From Bacteroidota bacterium (GTDB lineage Bacteria; Bacteroidota; Bacteroidia; Bacteroidales; UBA4417): a DNA stretch of 53,327 nt. The translations under genes and the position numbers were made by a program. The notes beneath the pieces were generated by a model. The model had not been told where the DNA came from. It was given only the letters and a program-made list of their open reading frames with translations, and did not search any database. This document shows, in pieces, positions 26,486-35,852 of this stretch. The stretch spans positions 1 to 53,327 of the forward strand of contig JACAAZ010000025.1 in assembly GCA_013376995.1 (NCBI GenBank), given 5' to 3'. Position 1 is the first letter of the stretch. Every line of letters starts with the position of its first letter.

Positions 26486-27466
26486 CTATTTGAAATAGAT
26501 CACATGTCCGTCTGATAAGCTGCTAAGGATCTTTCCCCCTTTATTGACTGACATAGTTAGAACATTATCTACTGGCAGGTAAGCATTGGAGGAAGTATAG
26601 CCTGTCCATTTCCCGTTCCTGTAGGTCAATATTCCGGCTCCGCCTGTTCCCATCCAGATGGTTCCATCATGTGAGGCGACAATGCTGTTAATTGGTTTTA
26701 AAGTGCCTGAATTTAGAATGGATGCCCCGGCATTGCTGAATTTCAGCAGGCAGGAAGTGCTGGTTCCGGCCCAGACTATTCCAGCCGTGTCAACTGCCAG
26801 GGAATTGATGGTTCCGGGGTCTGATCCAAGCCAGGCAGAAGAATATTCTGTCCAGGAATGCCCGTTATACCTGATTACTCCATGATCTGAAGTTCCAATC
26901 CACAATTGCTGGTCAAAGTCGAAAGCAAGGCTCCTGATGTGAGAACTGGGTAAATCTCCTGGTGCAGGGTGGTAGAAAGTCCAATTTCCGTTTTCGTATT
27001 TTGCCAGCCCTCCGGTTTGTTGGTTTCCATCCAATCCAATCCATACTATTCCGATTCCCTGTACACAAACAGAAGTTACCTTCATGCCTTCAAATTGCGG
27101 GATTACATTAAATGATGTGCCGTTGTAAGTTGCCAACCCGGCTTTCCATGCGATCCATGTTAACCCATTGCCATCTTGAACGATTGCAGTTACTGAGTCG
27201 AAGTTGATGCCTGTGGATGTGAGATCGAACTGCTTCCATCCATAACCATCGTTGAAAAGCAATCCCTTGTTATCCTGGCTGCCAAACCAGGTATAATGAT
27301 CATTCGTTTCAAAGATTGCAGTGACAGGGCGTGACAGTATCCCCGGCTTTTCAAAGAAATAATTAGCCCAGGGCGGGGGCGGATACAGTTCATTCCTTTC
27401 TTTGCAGCCTGCAAGAACAATGAATAGAAAAGAAACGAATAGGATGAAGGGATTGGTTTTGATCAT
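26486..27466 (-). CDS. Lipoprotein with two-component-regulator propeller repeats
   Basis: A 326-residue lipoprotein; the lipobox is FIVLAGC with C21 as the acylated cysteine. The mature part is built of repeats of about 40 residues with the pattern W-x-G-(T/S)-x-x-G-(L/V)-x-x-Y/F-(N/D)-G, e.g. LWIGTSDHGVIRYNGHSW and IWMGTGGAGILTYRNGKW. These match the Reg_prop repeats of the sensor half of Bacteroidota hybrid two-component systems and predict a seven-bladed propeller. Here there is no kinase, so it is a stand-alone envelope propeller, perhaps a ligand-binding partner of the OM protein downstream. The ligand is unknown. Confidence 0.82.
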   Translation of the reverse strand: MIKTNPFILFVSFLFIVLAGCKERNELYPPPPWANYFFEKPGILSRPVTAIFETNDHYTWFGSQDNKGLLFNDGYGWKQFDLTSTGINFDSVTAIVQDGNGLTWIAWKAGLATYNGTSFNVIPQFEGMKVTSVCVQGIGIVWIGLDGNQQTGGLAKYENGNWTFYHPAPGDLPSSHIRSLAFDFDQQLWIGTSDHGVIRYNGHSWTEYSSAWLGSDPGTINSLAVDTAGIVWAGTSTSCLLKFSNAGASILNSGTLKPINSIVASHDGTIWMGTGGAGILTYRNGKWTGYTSSNAYLPVDNVLTMSVNKGGKILSSLSDGHVIYFK

Positions 27467-27486
27467 GTCAGATGGATGTACATCTG

Positions 27487-27494
27487 CAAAAATA
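27487..27494 (-). promoter_or_regulatory. Promoter -7 box of the propeller lipoprotein operon
   Basis: TATTTTTG on the minus strand, matching TAnnTTTG, 20 bases before the lipoprotein ATG. Confidence 0.5.
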
Positions 27495-27581
27495 CCGTAT
27501 TCCCTTTAATAATGAATAACCAAAACAGAATACGATATGTACTGACAGCCATCAGCTTATATTACATTGATTTCTGAAAGA

Positions 27582-28469
27582 CTATCGGGTCTTAACGAAT
27601 TTGTAGGTAATTGTACCTTTCTGTTCGTCTGGTGCATTGGGTGAAGGTGCAAAAGTTGCCCTTCTAGCAGCATTTGCTGCCTGATCCCACAATTGCTGGT
27701 CGGATGTGGTGGTTCCTTTTGCTCCGGCACTTACACGGGTAACTTTTCCTTCACGGTTAACATAGATCGTAACAACAACCCGACCCTGCTCATCAGAGTT
27801 ATATGCAGGTTTAGGGAGGCTAGTGCTGGTCCGGCCCTGGAGTGTGAAAGAAATGCCGTTTCCAACTCCATCTCCGCTTCCATTTCCTATTCCGTTACCA
27901 CTTCCGTTCCCCTGCCCGGTTCCATTTCCATTGCCGTTTCCGTTTCCATTCCCGGTGTATACCTTTGAATTGGCAACACCTTCAGGCTTTCCCTGGTCAC
28001 CGGGTTTGCCGGTGATTCCCTGGCTTGCGCCGGATTTGGAAGGCTTCTTATACAAAGCATTGGTATTGACTACCGGTACCGGCTCCTTTACTACTTTTTT
28101 TACTTTGCCGGAAGCTTCAGTATTCAGATTGGTGTTCTCTCCCTTTTCGTCCGTCATCAGGTCTTCACCGGCAGTATTGGTTTTTACTTTGTTTTCTGCA
28201 ACAGTGACAGTAGTGCTGGGTTTAGCAGCCTCTTTAAATTGAGGGATCGATAATTCAGTAGCCTGGAAATCACCAGTGCCATCGTCAGAATATCCCAGGT
28301 TTACTTCAAGCCCGGATCCTTGTCCTCCGCCTGTTTCAGGAAAGGGTGGGATAGGAGTGTGGTACAGGACCAGAAGCATCCCCAGCAGCAACAGCCCGTG
28401 GAACAGGAGTGTTCCTGCCAGTCCGCTTATCCGGTAATTACGCTCACTATTTTTTTGCTGCTGTGGCAT
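27582..28469 (-). CDS. tonB: TonB family energy transducer
   Basis: About 295 residues spanning the inner membrane and periplasm. One N-terminal transmembrane segment (LLFHGLLLLGMLLVLY) is followed by a long periplasmic linker with a Gly-Asn-rich stretch (about residues 165-205) replacing the usual Pro-rich one. A TonB-type C-terminal domain follows, with SLPKPAYNSDEQGRVVVTIY and NREGKVTRVSAGAKGTT. It would carry ExbB/ExbD energy to TonB-dependent receptors. The ATG at 28469 is preferred to the upstream TTG (28487). It overlaps the exbD end by 23 bases, so translation is probably coupled. Confidence 0.85.
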   Translation of the reverse strand: MPQQQKNSERNYRISGLAGTLLFHGLLLLGMLLVLYHTPIPPFPETGGGQGSGLEVNLGYSDDGTGDFQATELSIPQFKEAAKPSTTVTVAENKVKTNTAGEDLMTDEKGENTNLNTEASGKVKKVVKEPVPVVNTNALYKKPSKSGASQGITGKPGDQGKPEGVANSKVYTGNGNGNGNGNGTGQGNGSGNGIGNGSGDGVGNGISFTLQGRTSTSLPKPAYNSDEQGRVVVTIYVNREGKVTRVSAGAKGTTTSDQQLWDQAANAARRATFAPSPNAPDEQKGTITYKFVKTR

Positions 28470-28863
28470 TTGCAGTTCGGGTTGCAAGAATCATTTTAAC
28501 TTTCAACTTATTTCCAATTTCAAGGACATTAACAAGGTCCTGGATGGTAAGGCCATTATCGCAACGCAACACAACAGTTGCTTCCTGTTCATTTGCTACA
28601 GCTCTTTGTATTTCGGTTTCCAACTGATCAAACATAACAGGCTTGTTATCGAGGAAATACTGCAGGTCCTTGGTAATGGACAGGGATATCTCTTTTTTAT
28701 GAATGGCCTGGCTATGTTTGGAATTGGGCAGGGTTAATTTAATAACATTGGGATTCAGCAAAGTAGACATGATCAGGAAGAACAACATCAGGAAGAACAT
28801 GATGTCATTCATCGAGGAAGTTGCTACTTCTGCAATGAGTTTATTTTTCCTTCTTAGTTTCAT
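28447..28863 (-). CDS. exbD: ExbD/TolR family biopolymer transport protein
   Basis: A 138-residue inner-membrane protein with one N-terminal transmembrane helix (IMFFLMLFFLIMSTLL) preceded by the conserved aspartate in SSMNDIMFF, the proton-binding residue of ExbD/TolR. A periplasmic domain of some 90 residues follows (ISLSITKDLQYFLDNKPV). It pairs with ExbB, whose reading frame it overlaps by four bases (ATGA), and with TonB downstream. Confidence 0.93.
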   Translation of the reverse strand: MKLRRKNKLIAEVATSSMNDIMFFLMLFFLIMSTLLNPNVIKLTLPNSKHSQAIHKKEISLSITKDLQYFLDNKPVMFDQLETEIQRAVANEQEATVVLRCDNGLTIQDLVNVLEIGNKLKVKMILATRTANATAAKK

Positions 28864-29597
28864 TTGGCTGGCTCTTGTAGGAGGTCAATGAAATCCATGG
28901 CATTTTTTTCCATTTTCTGAACGATCTTGTCGATCATAATATTCAGCCAATGGTAGCAAACGAAAGCGAAGATACCTACGATGAGCCCGGCAGCACTGGA
29001 AACCATCTTAGTATATAGACCAGAAGATACGCTGGCAATACTGACATCCCCGGCTAATGCAATATCGTGGAAGATCTTGATTACACCGATAATTGTACCG
29101 ATAAATCCAAACATAGGTGCGATCCCGGCAATAATCGCAAGGATGGCCATATTTTTCTCAAGTTTATAAACTTCGAATTTGCCAATGATCTCAATGGATT
29201 CTTCTATTTCCTTTAGGGGGCGTCCAATACGTTTGATCCCTTTTTCAATCATTCTTGAAACAGGCTTGTCGCTGCTCCGGCAGAAAGCCAGGGCTGAATC
29301 AATACGGCCTGCATGAATGAAATCCCTTACATTATTAATTAGGTTAGATTCTTCTTTTGATGCTTTACGTATGGCCAGGTATCTTTCAATAAAAACATAA
29401 ACGGCCAGCATTGACAGGATCAGAATTGGGATCATAATAGGTCCCCCTTTGATCACCAGGTCAAGCAGTGACAAGGTTTCCTCTGTGGGTTGCGGCACTG
29501 CGGCAGTTGGAACGGAGGCCTGGCCCATCACCTGGCGTAAGGTATCCTGCATTCCAGGATTGGTTTGTGTGATCTGAAGCAAAATGGCAAGTTGCAT
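28860..29597 (-). CDS. exbB: ExbB/TolQ/MotA family proton channel
   Basis: A 245-residue inner-membrane protein with three hydrophobic segments at about 50-70, 145-175 and 193-215. The family signature surrounds GLYTKMVSSAAGLIVGIFAFVCY and IAPMFGFIGTIIGVI. Together with ExbD it forms the proton channel that energises TonB. It is the first gene of a compact exbB-exbD-tonB operon. The N-terminal about 40 residues include a Q/P-rich leader beyond the core, common in Bacteroidota ExbB. Confidence 0.92.
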   Translation of the reverse strand: MQLAILLQITQTNPGMQDTLRQVMGQASVPTAAVPQPTEETLSLLDLVIKGGPIMIPILILSMLAVYVFIERYLAIRKASKEESNLINNVRDFIHAGRIDSALAFCRSSDKPVSRMIEKGIKRIGRPLKEIEESIEIIGKFEVYKLEKNMAILAIIAGIAPMFGFIGTIIGVIKIFHDIALAGDVSIASVSSGLYTKMVSSAAGLIVGIFAFVCYHWLNIMIDKIVQKMEKNAMDFIDLLQEPAK

Positions 29598-29816
29598 AAT
29601 TACAGTCTTTTACTCGTTAAAAGTAATTCTAATACAATAAGCGGGTGAGCAGGGAAAGTGGTTTTTACAAACAAAACCTTGTTAATAATATAACTCGGAA
29701 TGCCCGGGATTATTATGCAGGGATGCAAATAGGAAACTTTAAGGAGGTATCACGACCTCAGTTCTTCAATCGCGGAAAAATTGAAGCAGTGATTATTAAA
29801 TCGTTCCCTGGGGATA

Positions 29817-31760
29817 TCAGTGCAAACGATGAAGGATCGGTTTCTGGGTATCATCCATCATGAGCGGGACTTTTTCTATCATCACATTCGATGTGTCCAA
29901 TCCGTATGCGCGGACATCTGTAACACCTAGATTTGACAGGATTGAATAGTTATCCATAATGAACTGATCGAAAACCGGGAAATCAAAATCGTAATTCTGT
30001 ACCCGCTTGATAAGGATGAACCGGAAATCAGCGGGGAAGTGGAATTGCTTTAATGAAGGATAATTTGATTCAAGGCTTAATTCCTTGTTATCTACGAGGT
30101 CTTTCAGTACCTGCATGAAGAAAAGGTTGATCCTTGGCTGTTTCTTAAACCCAATACGGAACTCGATTCTCATCAGTACCCCGGGAATCAGCTTTTCGAC
30201 CGAATACTCCATCGTATGCGGATCATCGCATATATGAACATGCAGGAGCCAATACATATCAGCCCGCTTAGGATTCTTGTTGAAGATGGAATATACCACT
30301 TTTGCTTCGACATCCGAAATATAGTCTGCACGGGTCAGGTAGACAAGGTGTGTAGCGAATTTAGGTATTGTTTCATCCTTGCTGAGGGCTTTCAATGCTT
30401 CAAAATAATCGCCTATTTTGACAAAACGGGTAAACCGGTTCTTAAGGTTCCGGGCCCTGTACCAGACATACATCACAAATGCGATAAGACCGGCAAGCAT
30501 CAATGTAAACCAACCTCCATGCGAAAACTTGGACAGGTTGGCAATGAGGAAGGAACCTTCGATGGTCAGGTATAAAATTGCAAAACCGATTATCAAAATG
30601 CCACGTCGCCTGATCCTGCGGAGGTAGTAGATCATCAGGAATGTGGTCATCAACATGGTTATGGTTATAGCCAGGCCATAAGCGGCTTCCATATTTGAAG
30701 AAGTCTGGAATAAAAGGATCACACCAACACAGGCAGCAAACAGCAGCCAGTTAATGGATGTTATGTACATCTGGCCTTTCTTGTTTGTAGGATAGCTGAT
30801 TCTCAGTTTGGGCCAGAGGTTAAGCTGGATGGCTTCACTTATAATCGTATAGGAACCGCTGATGAGAGCCTGGCTCGCGATGATAGCAGCTGCCGTTGCA
30901 ACCAGGACTCCAATGGGGAGAAACCATGCCGGCATAACACCAAAAAATGGGTTTGTCATGGCAGATGTTGGAATTTTCTGGTTGAGTATCCAAACTCCCT
31001 GCCCAAGATAATTGAGAATGAGGGTTGACTTGACGAAGGTCCAGGATACCCTGATATTACGTAGCCCGCAATGCCCCAGATCAGAATAGAGAGCTTCTGC
31101 TCCTGTGGTACAAAGGAAAACAGCTCCAAGAAGCAGGAAGCCATGGGGATAATTTGCCAGTAAATTGATTGCGTAATATGGGTTAAAAGCCTTAAAAATA
31201 GCTGGATGGAGCATTATCTGGCTGATGCCCAGGATTCCTAACATGGAAAACCAGATAAACATCATTGGGCCAAACGATTTACCAATCGTGGCAGTGCCAA
31301 ATTGTTGTATCAGGAACAAAAGAGTAATGATCGCAAGTGCAATAGGAAGGACTGCCAGATCAGGATGAGTCAGTTGTAATCCTTCTACCGCAGAAACGAC
31401 CGTAATCGACGGGGTGATAACACCATCTGCCAGCAAAGCACTTCCGCCAATAAGGGCGACAATATAAAGCCACTTCTTTTTCTTTCTGACCAGGGCATAA
31501 AGTGCCAGAATTCCACCTTCACCGCGGTTGTCGGCACGAAGTGTAATCAGGACATATTTTATGGTCGTCTGTAATGTCAGAGTCCATATGATACAGGATA
31601 TAGCCCCGAGAATAAAGCTTTCCGAAATTTTCCCTCCTGATCCGGCTACGATGGCTTTCATAACGTAAAGGGGAGATGTCCCTATATCTCCGTATACGAT
31701 ACCCAGTGTGATAACGAGTCCGGCAAAAGTGATGGGAGAGATGACTTTCTTGGTTTTCAT
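29817..31760 (-). CDS. kup: KUP family potassium transporter
   Basis: A 647-residue inner-membrane K+/H+ symporter. The first helix carries YGDIGTSPLYVMKA, the hallmark of KUP/HAK proteins, and twelve hydrophobic segments follow up to about residue 430. The C-terminal about 200 residues are a cytosolic domain, as in E. coli Kup. The ATG overlaps the stop of the upstream antiporter gene by four bases, which indicates translational coupling. It probably maintains cytosolic K+ in exchange with the partner's Na+ or H+ flux. Confidence 0.95.
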   Translation of the reverse strand: MKTKKVISPITFAGLVITLGIVYGDIGTSPLYVMKAIVAGSGGKISESFILGAISCIIWTLTLQTTIKYVLITLRADNRGEGGILALYALVRKKKKWLYIVALIGGSALLADGVITPSITVVSAVEGLQLTHPDLAVLPIALAIITLLFLIQQFGTATIGKSFGPMMFIWFSMLGILGISQIMLHPAIFKAFNPYYAINLLANYPHGFLLLGAVFLCTTGAEALYSDLGHCGLRNIRVSWTFVKSTLILNYLGQGVWILNQKIPTSAMTNPFFGVMPAWFLPIGVLVATAAAIIASQALISGSYTIISEAIQLNLWPKLRISYPTNKKGQMYITSINWLLFAACVGVILLFQTSSNMEAAYGLAITITMLMTTFLMIYYLRRIRRRGILIIGFAILYLTIEGSFLIANLSKFSHGGWFTLMLAGLIAFVMYVWYRARNLKNRFTRFVKIGDYFEALKALSKDETIPKFATHLVYLTRADYISDVEAKVVYSIFNKNPKRADMYWLLHVHICDDPHTMEYSVEKLIPGVLMRIEFRIGFKKQPRINLFFMQVLKDLVDNKELSLESNYPSLKQFHFPADFRFILIKRVQNYDFDFPVFDQFIMDNYSILSNLGVTDVRAYGLDTSNVMIEKVPLMMDDTQKPILHRLH

Positions 31761-33136
31761 TTAGTTCTTAAGGTGTACAATGAATAATAAACTCTTGGAT
31801 CTAAAGGTAATAGAGTTTGAACACTTTCTTTTCTCAGGCTTAGATCCTGTTGGCCTTCAGTTGATGTAAAAGGCTCAATTGGCGTAGGATGCCAACCTGC
31901 AATACCTATAAAGAGGGAAAATCCGACCACGTAGGCTACTGTTACGTGCCAGCCATTTTTCAGGTATTGATAAACTGACCGTGTTTCAGGAAACATGCCA
32001 GAGAGGGCAACGCCGGCTGAGGATCCAAACCAAAGCATGGAACCTCCAAAACCTACTGCATAGGCAAGCAATCCCCAGTCATATCCACCCTGATCAAGGC
32101 AGAGTTTTGTTAGTGGGATATTGTCAAAAACAGCAGATACCAACCCTATTATGAACGTACCTCTTAATGTTGCTGCAGGCAATTCATTCACAGGCATCAG
32201 CGAGGCTGCAAAAAGCAAAGCAAGAAGGAAAATAGTTCCCTTCATCACTTTCGGGATTTCTGCCCAGCTGACCTTCCTGGCAATGGTGCCTATAAGGATT
32301 GCCATCCAAACACCCAAAGCAGGGAATCCCCAGAACTGGTTGGCTGCAATTGCTGAAATGAGGATGAGTATGACAATGCCAATGCTTACCTGATCAATTA
32401 CAACACCTTTTACAGGACTCCTGTCAATGGGTTGAAACCGGCCTTGTTGCCAGGATGCAATCAGGCCAAATACCAGGAATGCACCAGCAGAAGCAATGAA
32501 CCCGCTAAGCAGGATCAATGGTTTTACTCCTCCAATCCATAACATTGTAGTTGTTGTATCACCGAGCACGCTTCCTGCTCCCCCGGCATTGCTGGCTGCA
32601 ACTATGGCGGCAAGGTAACCAATGTGCACCTTGCCTTTATAGATTGTCATGGCAATGGTTCCCCCGATCATAGCGGCAGCTATATTATCGAGAAAAGCTG
32701 AAATAAACATGATGAAGAACAGCAGGAGCAATGCTCCTTTCCATCCATCCGGAAGGAACCTGGGAAGTAGTTCCGGCAGTTTTGATTCCTCGAAGTATTT
32801 TGTGAGGATAGTGAAACCCAGCAATAACCCCATCAGGTTAAGCAATAAAGACCACTCACCGGCCTGGCTTGAGGTCCCGAAAAAATGTTCCCCAAGTGAA
32901 AAACCTGGTGAAAACAGGTAGCGTGCAACAATGATTGACAGCATCCCTGCCAATGCCACATACATGGTTTTGTTGTCAAACAGGACGATTCCGGCCAGTG
33001 TCAATGCAAAAAGGATGAATTCAATCCTTATTCCCATTATTGTCGGGCTGGATAAGCCGCCTCCAAGAAACATGAGATAGGGTCCGATAAGCAATAAGAA
33101 AACAAATGCCGGGAAGGGTCTTGGGATATTTTTCAT
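31757..33136 (-). CDS. NhaD-like ion antiporter (IT superfamily)
   Basis: A 459-residue polytopic inner-membrane protein of the ArsB/NhaD/citrate transporter superfamily. Two features favour the NhaD branch, Na+/H+ or Li+/H+ antiport: the ASNAGGAGSVLGDTTTTMLW motif and FLDNIAAAMIGGTIA. ArsB and citrate carriers usually differ in this motif. It shares a transcript with kup, the two overlapping by four bases. Annotated generically by many pipelines as citrate transporter or SLC13, so ion specificity is inferred, not shown. Confidence 0.72.
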   Translation of the reverse strand: MKNIPRPFPAFVFLLLIGPYLMFLGGGLSSPTIMGIRIEFILFALTLAGIVLFDNKTMYVALAGMLSIIVARYLFSPGFSLGEHFFGTSSQAGEWSLLLNLMGLLLGFTILTKYFEESKLPELLPRFLPDGWKGALLLLFFIMFISAFLDNIAAAMIGGTIAMTIYKGKVHIGYLAAIVAASNAGGAGSVLGDTTTTMLWIGGVKPLILLSGFIASAGAFLVFGLIASWQQGRFQPIDRSPVKGVVIDQVSIGIVILILISAIAANQFWGFPALGVWMAILIGTIARKVSWAEIPKVMKGTIFLLALLFAASLMPVNELPAATLRGTFIIGLVSAVFDNIPLTKLCLDQGGYDWGLLAYAVGFGGSMLWFGSSAGVALSGMFPETRSVYQYLKNGWHVTVAYVVGFSLFIGIAGWHPTPIEPFTSTEGQQDLSLRKESVQTLLPLDPRVYYSLYTLRTK

Positions 33137-33284
33137 GGCTTCAGCATCTTCAACCTCGTCACTTTGTGACTTTCAACCTGCAGTACAGAAGTATTAATAT
33201 CAATTGTGGCTTGTTTTAGGTATTTAATAATCAATGTTCTAGGTAAGAAGCGTGGACATGATGACCCCATGGTAAAAAAACGCA

Positions 33285-33292
33285 CAAAGGTA
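33285..33292 (-). promoter_or_regulatory. Candidate -7 box of the antiporter-kup operon
   Basis: TACCTTTG on the minus strand matches TAnnTTTG and would give a leader of about 140 bases before the antiporter ATG. It lies 39 bases past the anmK stop side of the gap. Confidence 0.4.
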
Positions 33293-33330
33293 AGAAATTA
33301 GTTAATCAACAAGGTGAAAATTCAATTGCC

Positions 33331-34413
33331 TCAGGGGAGATAAACCGCACCTCCGCATGCATCCTTTGACGCTCCCGTTACGGACTTCAAGCTATTGGGC
33401 TTATTCAGCATCCGGTGCAAGCCCAGGAAAGCAAAAATCAGGGCTTCCTTGTATTCAACCAGCGTTCTTGAAGGTACTACAATACTATGATCTGTGGATG
33501 CCTGTAACCTGGAAATCAGGTATTTGTTTAATGCGCCTCCGCCGGTAACAAGTATATTGGACGGGCCTCCATGAGAAGTGCTTCGCAAAATCTGAAGTAC
33601 AATATGTTCAACAGCAGTACGCATCAGATCTCCAGTATTGCAGGACGAGGAGTCAAATAAGGGGAGAAAATCTTTCTCAAGCCATTCCCTTCCAAGGGAT
33701 TTGGGATAGGGCATCGAATAATAAGGCAGTTTATTCAATGAATCCAGCAATTCTGCATCAACCTTACCCTGTTCTGCCATCCTTCCATCTTCGTCAAACG
33801 AAACCCCGGTCTTGTTGGCAAGGTGATTCAGAATGATATTTGCAGGGCAGATATCATATGCCAGCCGGGAATCTTCTGAACGAAAAGAAATATTGGCAAA
33901 TCCGCCAAGGTTCAGGCAATAAGTAAATTCAGGGAAAAGAAGATCATCGCCTATAGGTACCAGGGGAGCCCCCTGTCCATGGTATGCAACGTCTGAGGAG
34001 CGGAAATCACAAACAACAGGAAGGCCGCATTCTGCTGCCAGGGATGCACCATCTCCAATTTGGGCGGTAAATCCTTTATTGGGCTGATGAAAGATCGTAT
34101 GGCCATGACTGGAAACAAAATCTGCCTTCACAGAGTATTTCAGGGTAAATTGATTGACAAGTCCCCCAAGGTATCTTCCATACTCAACATGGGTAAAGGC
34201 ATATTCTTCAGCTGTAGCTGATGGCAGCTGTTTCAGCCTTTTCAGCCAGTCAGCCGGATATGCATAAGTCTCACATCTGCCTATAACATAATTGTATCCA
34301 TTTGCCTTAATTTCAAAAGTACAGTGGGCAAGATCAACGCCATCCAATGATGTGCCTGACATTATCCCAATAATGGAGAATAGATTCCGGCCTGAAATAT
34401 TGTTTGGGTTCAT
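33331..34413 (-). CDS. anmK: Anhydro-N-acetylmuramic acid kinase
   Basis: A 360-residue cytosolic kinase that opens the anhydro ring of 1,6-anhydroMurNAc and phosphorylates it, a step in peptidoglycan recycling. MSGTSLDGVDLA at residues 18-29 with D24 is the family signature. The C-terminal NILVTGGGALN is the sugar-kinase adenosine motif. Length is typical. It follows murF with a 26-bp gap on the same strand, making a short cell-wall operon. Confidence 0.96.
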   Translation of the reverse strand: MNPNNISGRNLFSIIGIMSGTSLDGVDLAHCTFEIKANGYNYVIGRCETYAYPADWLKRLKQLPSATAEEYAFTHVEYGRYLGGLVNQFTLKYSVKADFVSSHGHTIFHQPNKGFTAQIGDGASLAAECGLPVVCDFRSSDVAYHGQGAPLVPIGDDLLFPEFTYCLNLGGFANISFRSEDSRLAYDICPANIILNHLANKTGVSFDEDGRMAEQGKVDAELLDSLNKLPYYSMPYPKSLGREWLEKDFLPLFDSSSCNTGDLMRTAVEHIVLQILRSTSHGGPSNILVTGGGALNKYLISRLQASTDHSIVVPSRTLVEYKEALIFAFLGLHRMLNKPNSLKSVTGASKDACGGAVYLP

Positions 34414-34439
34414 CCGCTGACTTTTCTGGAGATGAGAAT

Positions 34440-35738
34440 TTATAAAGTGTCCATTATTTTTTCCATACGGATACCTCTTGATCCTTTTAGGAGTATAGTA
34501 TAATCACAGACTGGCTTTTGACTGAGCCAATCAACAGCATCTTCGACTTTAAGGAACGAGAGTGCAGCATTGCCGGCGACCTTTTGGAATTCCGGGCCTA
34601 CGAGCACGATCTGCTCAAATTTCATAGTCATCATCAGGTCAACAATTGCTTTATGCTCAGCGAGGCTTTCGTCACCAAGTTCCAGCATATCACCAAGGAT
34701 TACCATCTTATTGTTGGCAGATAAAGCCGAGAAATTCAGCAAAGCTGCATTCATGCTGGATGGATTGGCATTGTAAGCATCCATGATTACCGTATTATTT
34801 TTTCGGGTATTCACTTTTTGGGAGCGGTTGTTGGATGGTATGTATGCCTCGATGGATTGAGTGATCTTTTCTAGTGGTATCTTGAAATAGTTTCCAATAG
34901 CTATTGCAGCAACTGCATTTTCAAAGTTATACCCCCCGACAAGCTGAGTATGAATGATTTCTGTTGAACCACTTGAATTCCAGTTCAATTCGAGGAATGG
35001 ATCGGATACAGATATGCTGCAACTCGTCTGGAATTCAGGTTTTGTCCCGTACAACCAGCGGTCTATCCCATCCGATAGCTTCATCAGCAACTCGTTATTT
35101 CCGTTAACGAACAACCTGCCACTTGACTTTCCTATATATTGGTAGAGCTCATTCTTAGTTTTGATGACACCATCATAACCGCCAAACCCTTCGAGGTGGG
35201 CTTTACCTATGTTAGTTATCAGTCCTAGAGTAGGTTTCGCTATTTCACACAGAAAAGCAATTTCACCAGGGTGGTTTGCCCCCATTTCGATGATTGCAAT
35301 TTCGGTTGAACCCGTGATGGATAATATGGTTAAGGGCACTCCTATATGATTGTTGAGGTTCCCTTTTGTAGCCTGTACTTCGAAGTGGCTTCCAAGGACT
35401 GTGTTCACCAGTTCCTTGGTAGTGGTTTTGCCATTGGTGCCGGTGATACCGATCAAAGGAATCTTTAAACGGTCGCGATGAATACCGGCAAGTTGCTGAA
35501 GTGCTTCCAGTGCATTTTCAACAAGCAGGGTATTTTCTGTATGATATGATTTATTATCGATAACTGCATAGCTGGCCCCAAGTCTTAAGGCTTCATGGGC
35601 AAATGAGTTACCATCAAAAGTATCACCCTTAAGAGCGAAGAAAATACAACCTGGTGTAATTTTCCTTGTGTCAATGATTATCTCAGGATGTTTCCTGAAT
35701 AATTCATAGAGTTCGTTCGCAGTGGTAAAGCTATGCAT
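34440..35738 (-). CDS. murF: UDP-N-acetylmuramoyl-tripeptide--D-alanyl-D-alanine ligase
   Basis: A 432-residue cytosolic Mur ligase that adds D-Ala-D-Ala to UDP-MurNAc-tripeptide, using ATP. The P-loop GTNGKTTT covers residues 100-107, and the N-terminal domain has FFALKGDTFDGNSFA, a MurF signature. IIEMGANHPGEIAFL and MDAYNANPSSM match the active-site region, and the C-terminal domain starts near ILGDMLELG. It lies next to gldJ on the same strand but behind a terminator. From memory, murF also neighbours gldJ-porU-porV in Flavobacterium. Confidence 0.96.
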   Translation of the reverse strand: MHSFTTANELYELFRKHPEIIIDTRKITPGCIFFALKGDTFDGNSFAHEALRLGASYAVIDNKSYHTENTLLVENALEALQQLAGIHRDRLKIPLIGITGTNGKTTTKELVNTVLGSHFEVQATKGNLNNHIGVPLTILSITGSTEIAIIEMGANHPGEIAFLCEIAKPTLGLITNIGKAHLEGFGGYDGVIKTKNELYQYIGKSSGRLFVNGNNELLMKLSDGIDRWLYGTKPEFQTSCSISVSDPFLELNWNSSGSTEIIHTQLVGGYNFENAVAAIAIGNYFKIPLEKITQSIEAYIPSNNRSQKVNTRKNNTVIMDAYNANPSSMNAALLNFSALSANNKMVILGDMLELGDESLAEHKAIVDLMMTMKFEQIVLVGPEFQKVAGNAALSFLKVEDAVDWLSQKPVCDYTILLKGSRGIRMEKIMDTL

Positions 35739-35799
35739 ATGTACCAGGCAATTTAGATTTTCAGCGCATTCCGTCGAAGCGCCTCACTGCAAAGGTCAT

Positions 35800-35833
35800 A
35801 AAAAAAACCCATCCGGTTGAAGGATGGGTTTTT
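35800..35833 (-). terminator. Rho-independent terminator of the porP-gldJ transcript
   Basis: On the minus strand AAACCCATCC pairs with GGATGGGTTT around a seven-base loop (35805-35831) and is followed by T residues. It sits about 20 bp past the gldJ stop and separates gldJ from murF. Confidence 0.85.
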
Positions 35834-35852
35834 CTATAAATGTTTTACTTAA

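Noticed and set aside
27823-28242. Long Pro/Phe-rich frame on the plus strand opposite tonB
   Set aside because: It is the complement of the Gly-Asn codon repeats in tonB; the proline-phenylalanine pattern follows from that, and no start context or homologue is suggested.
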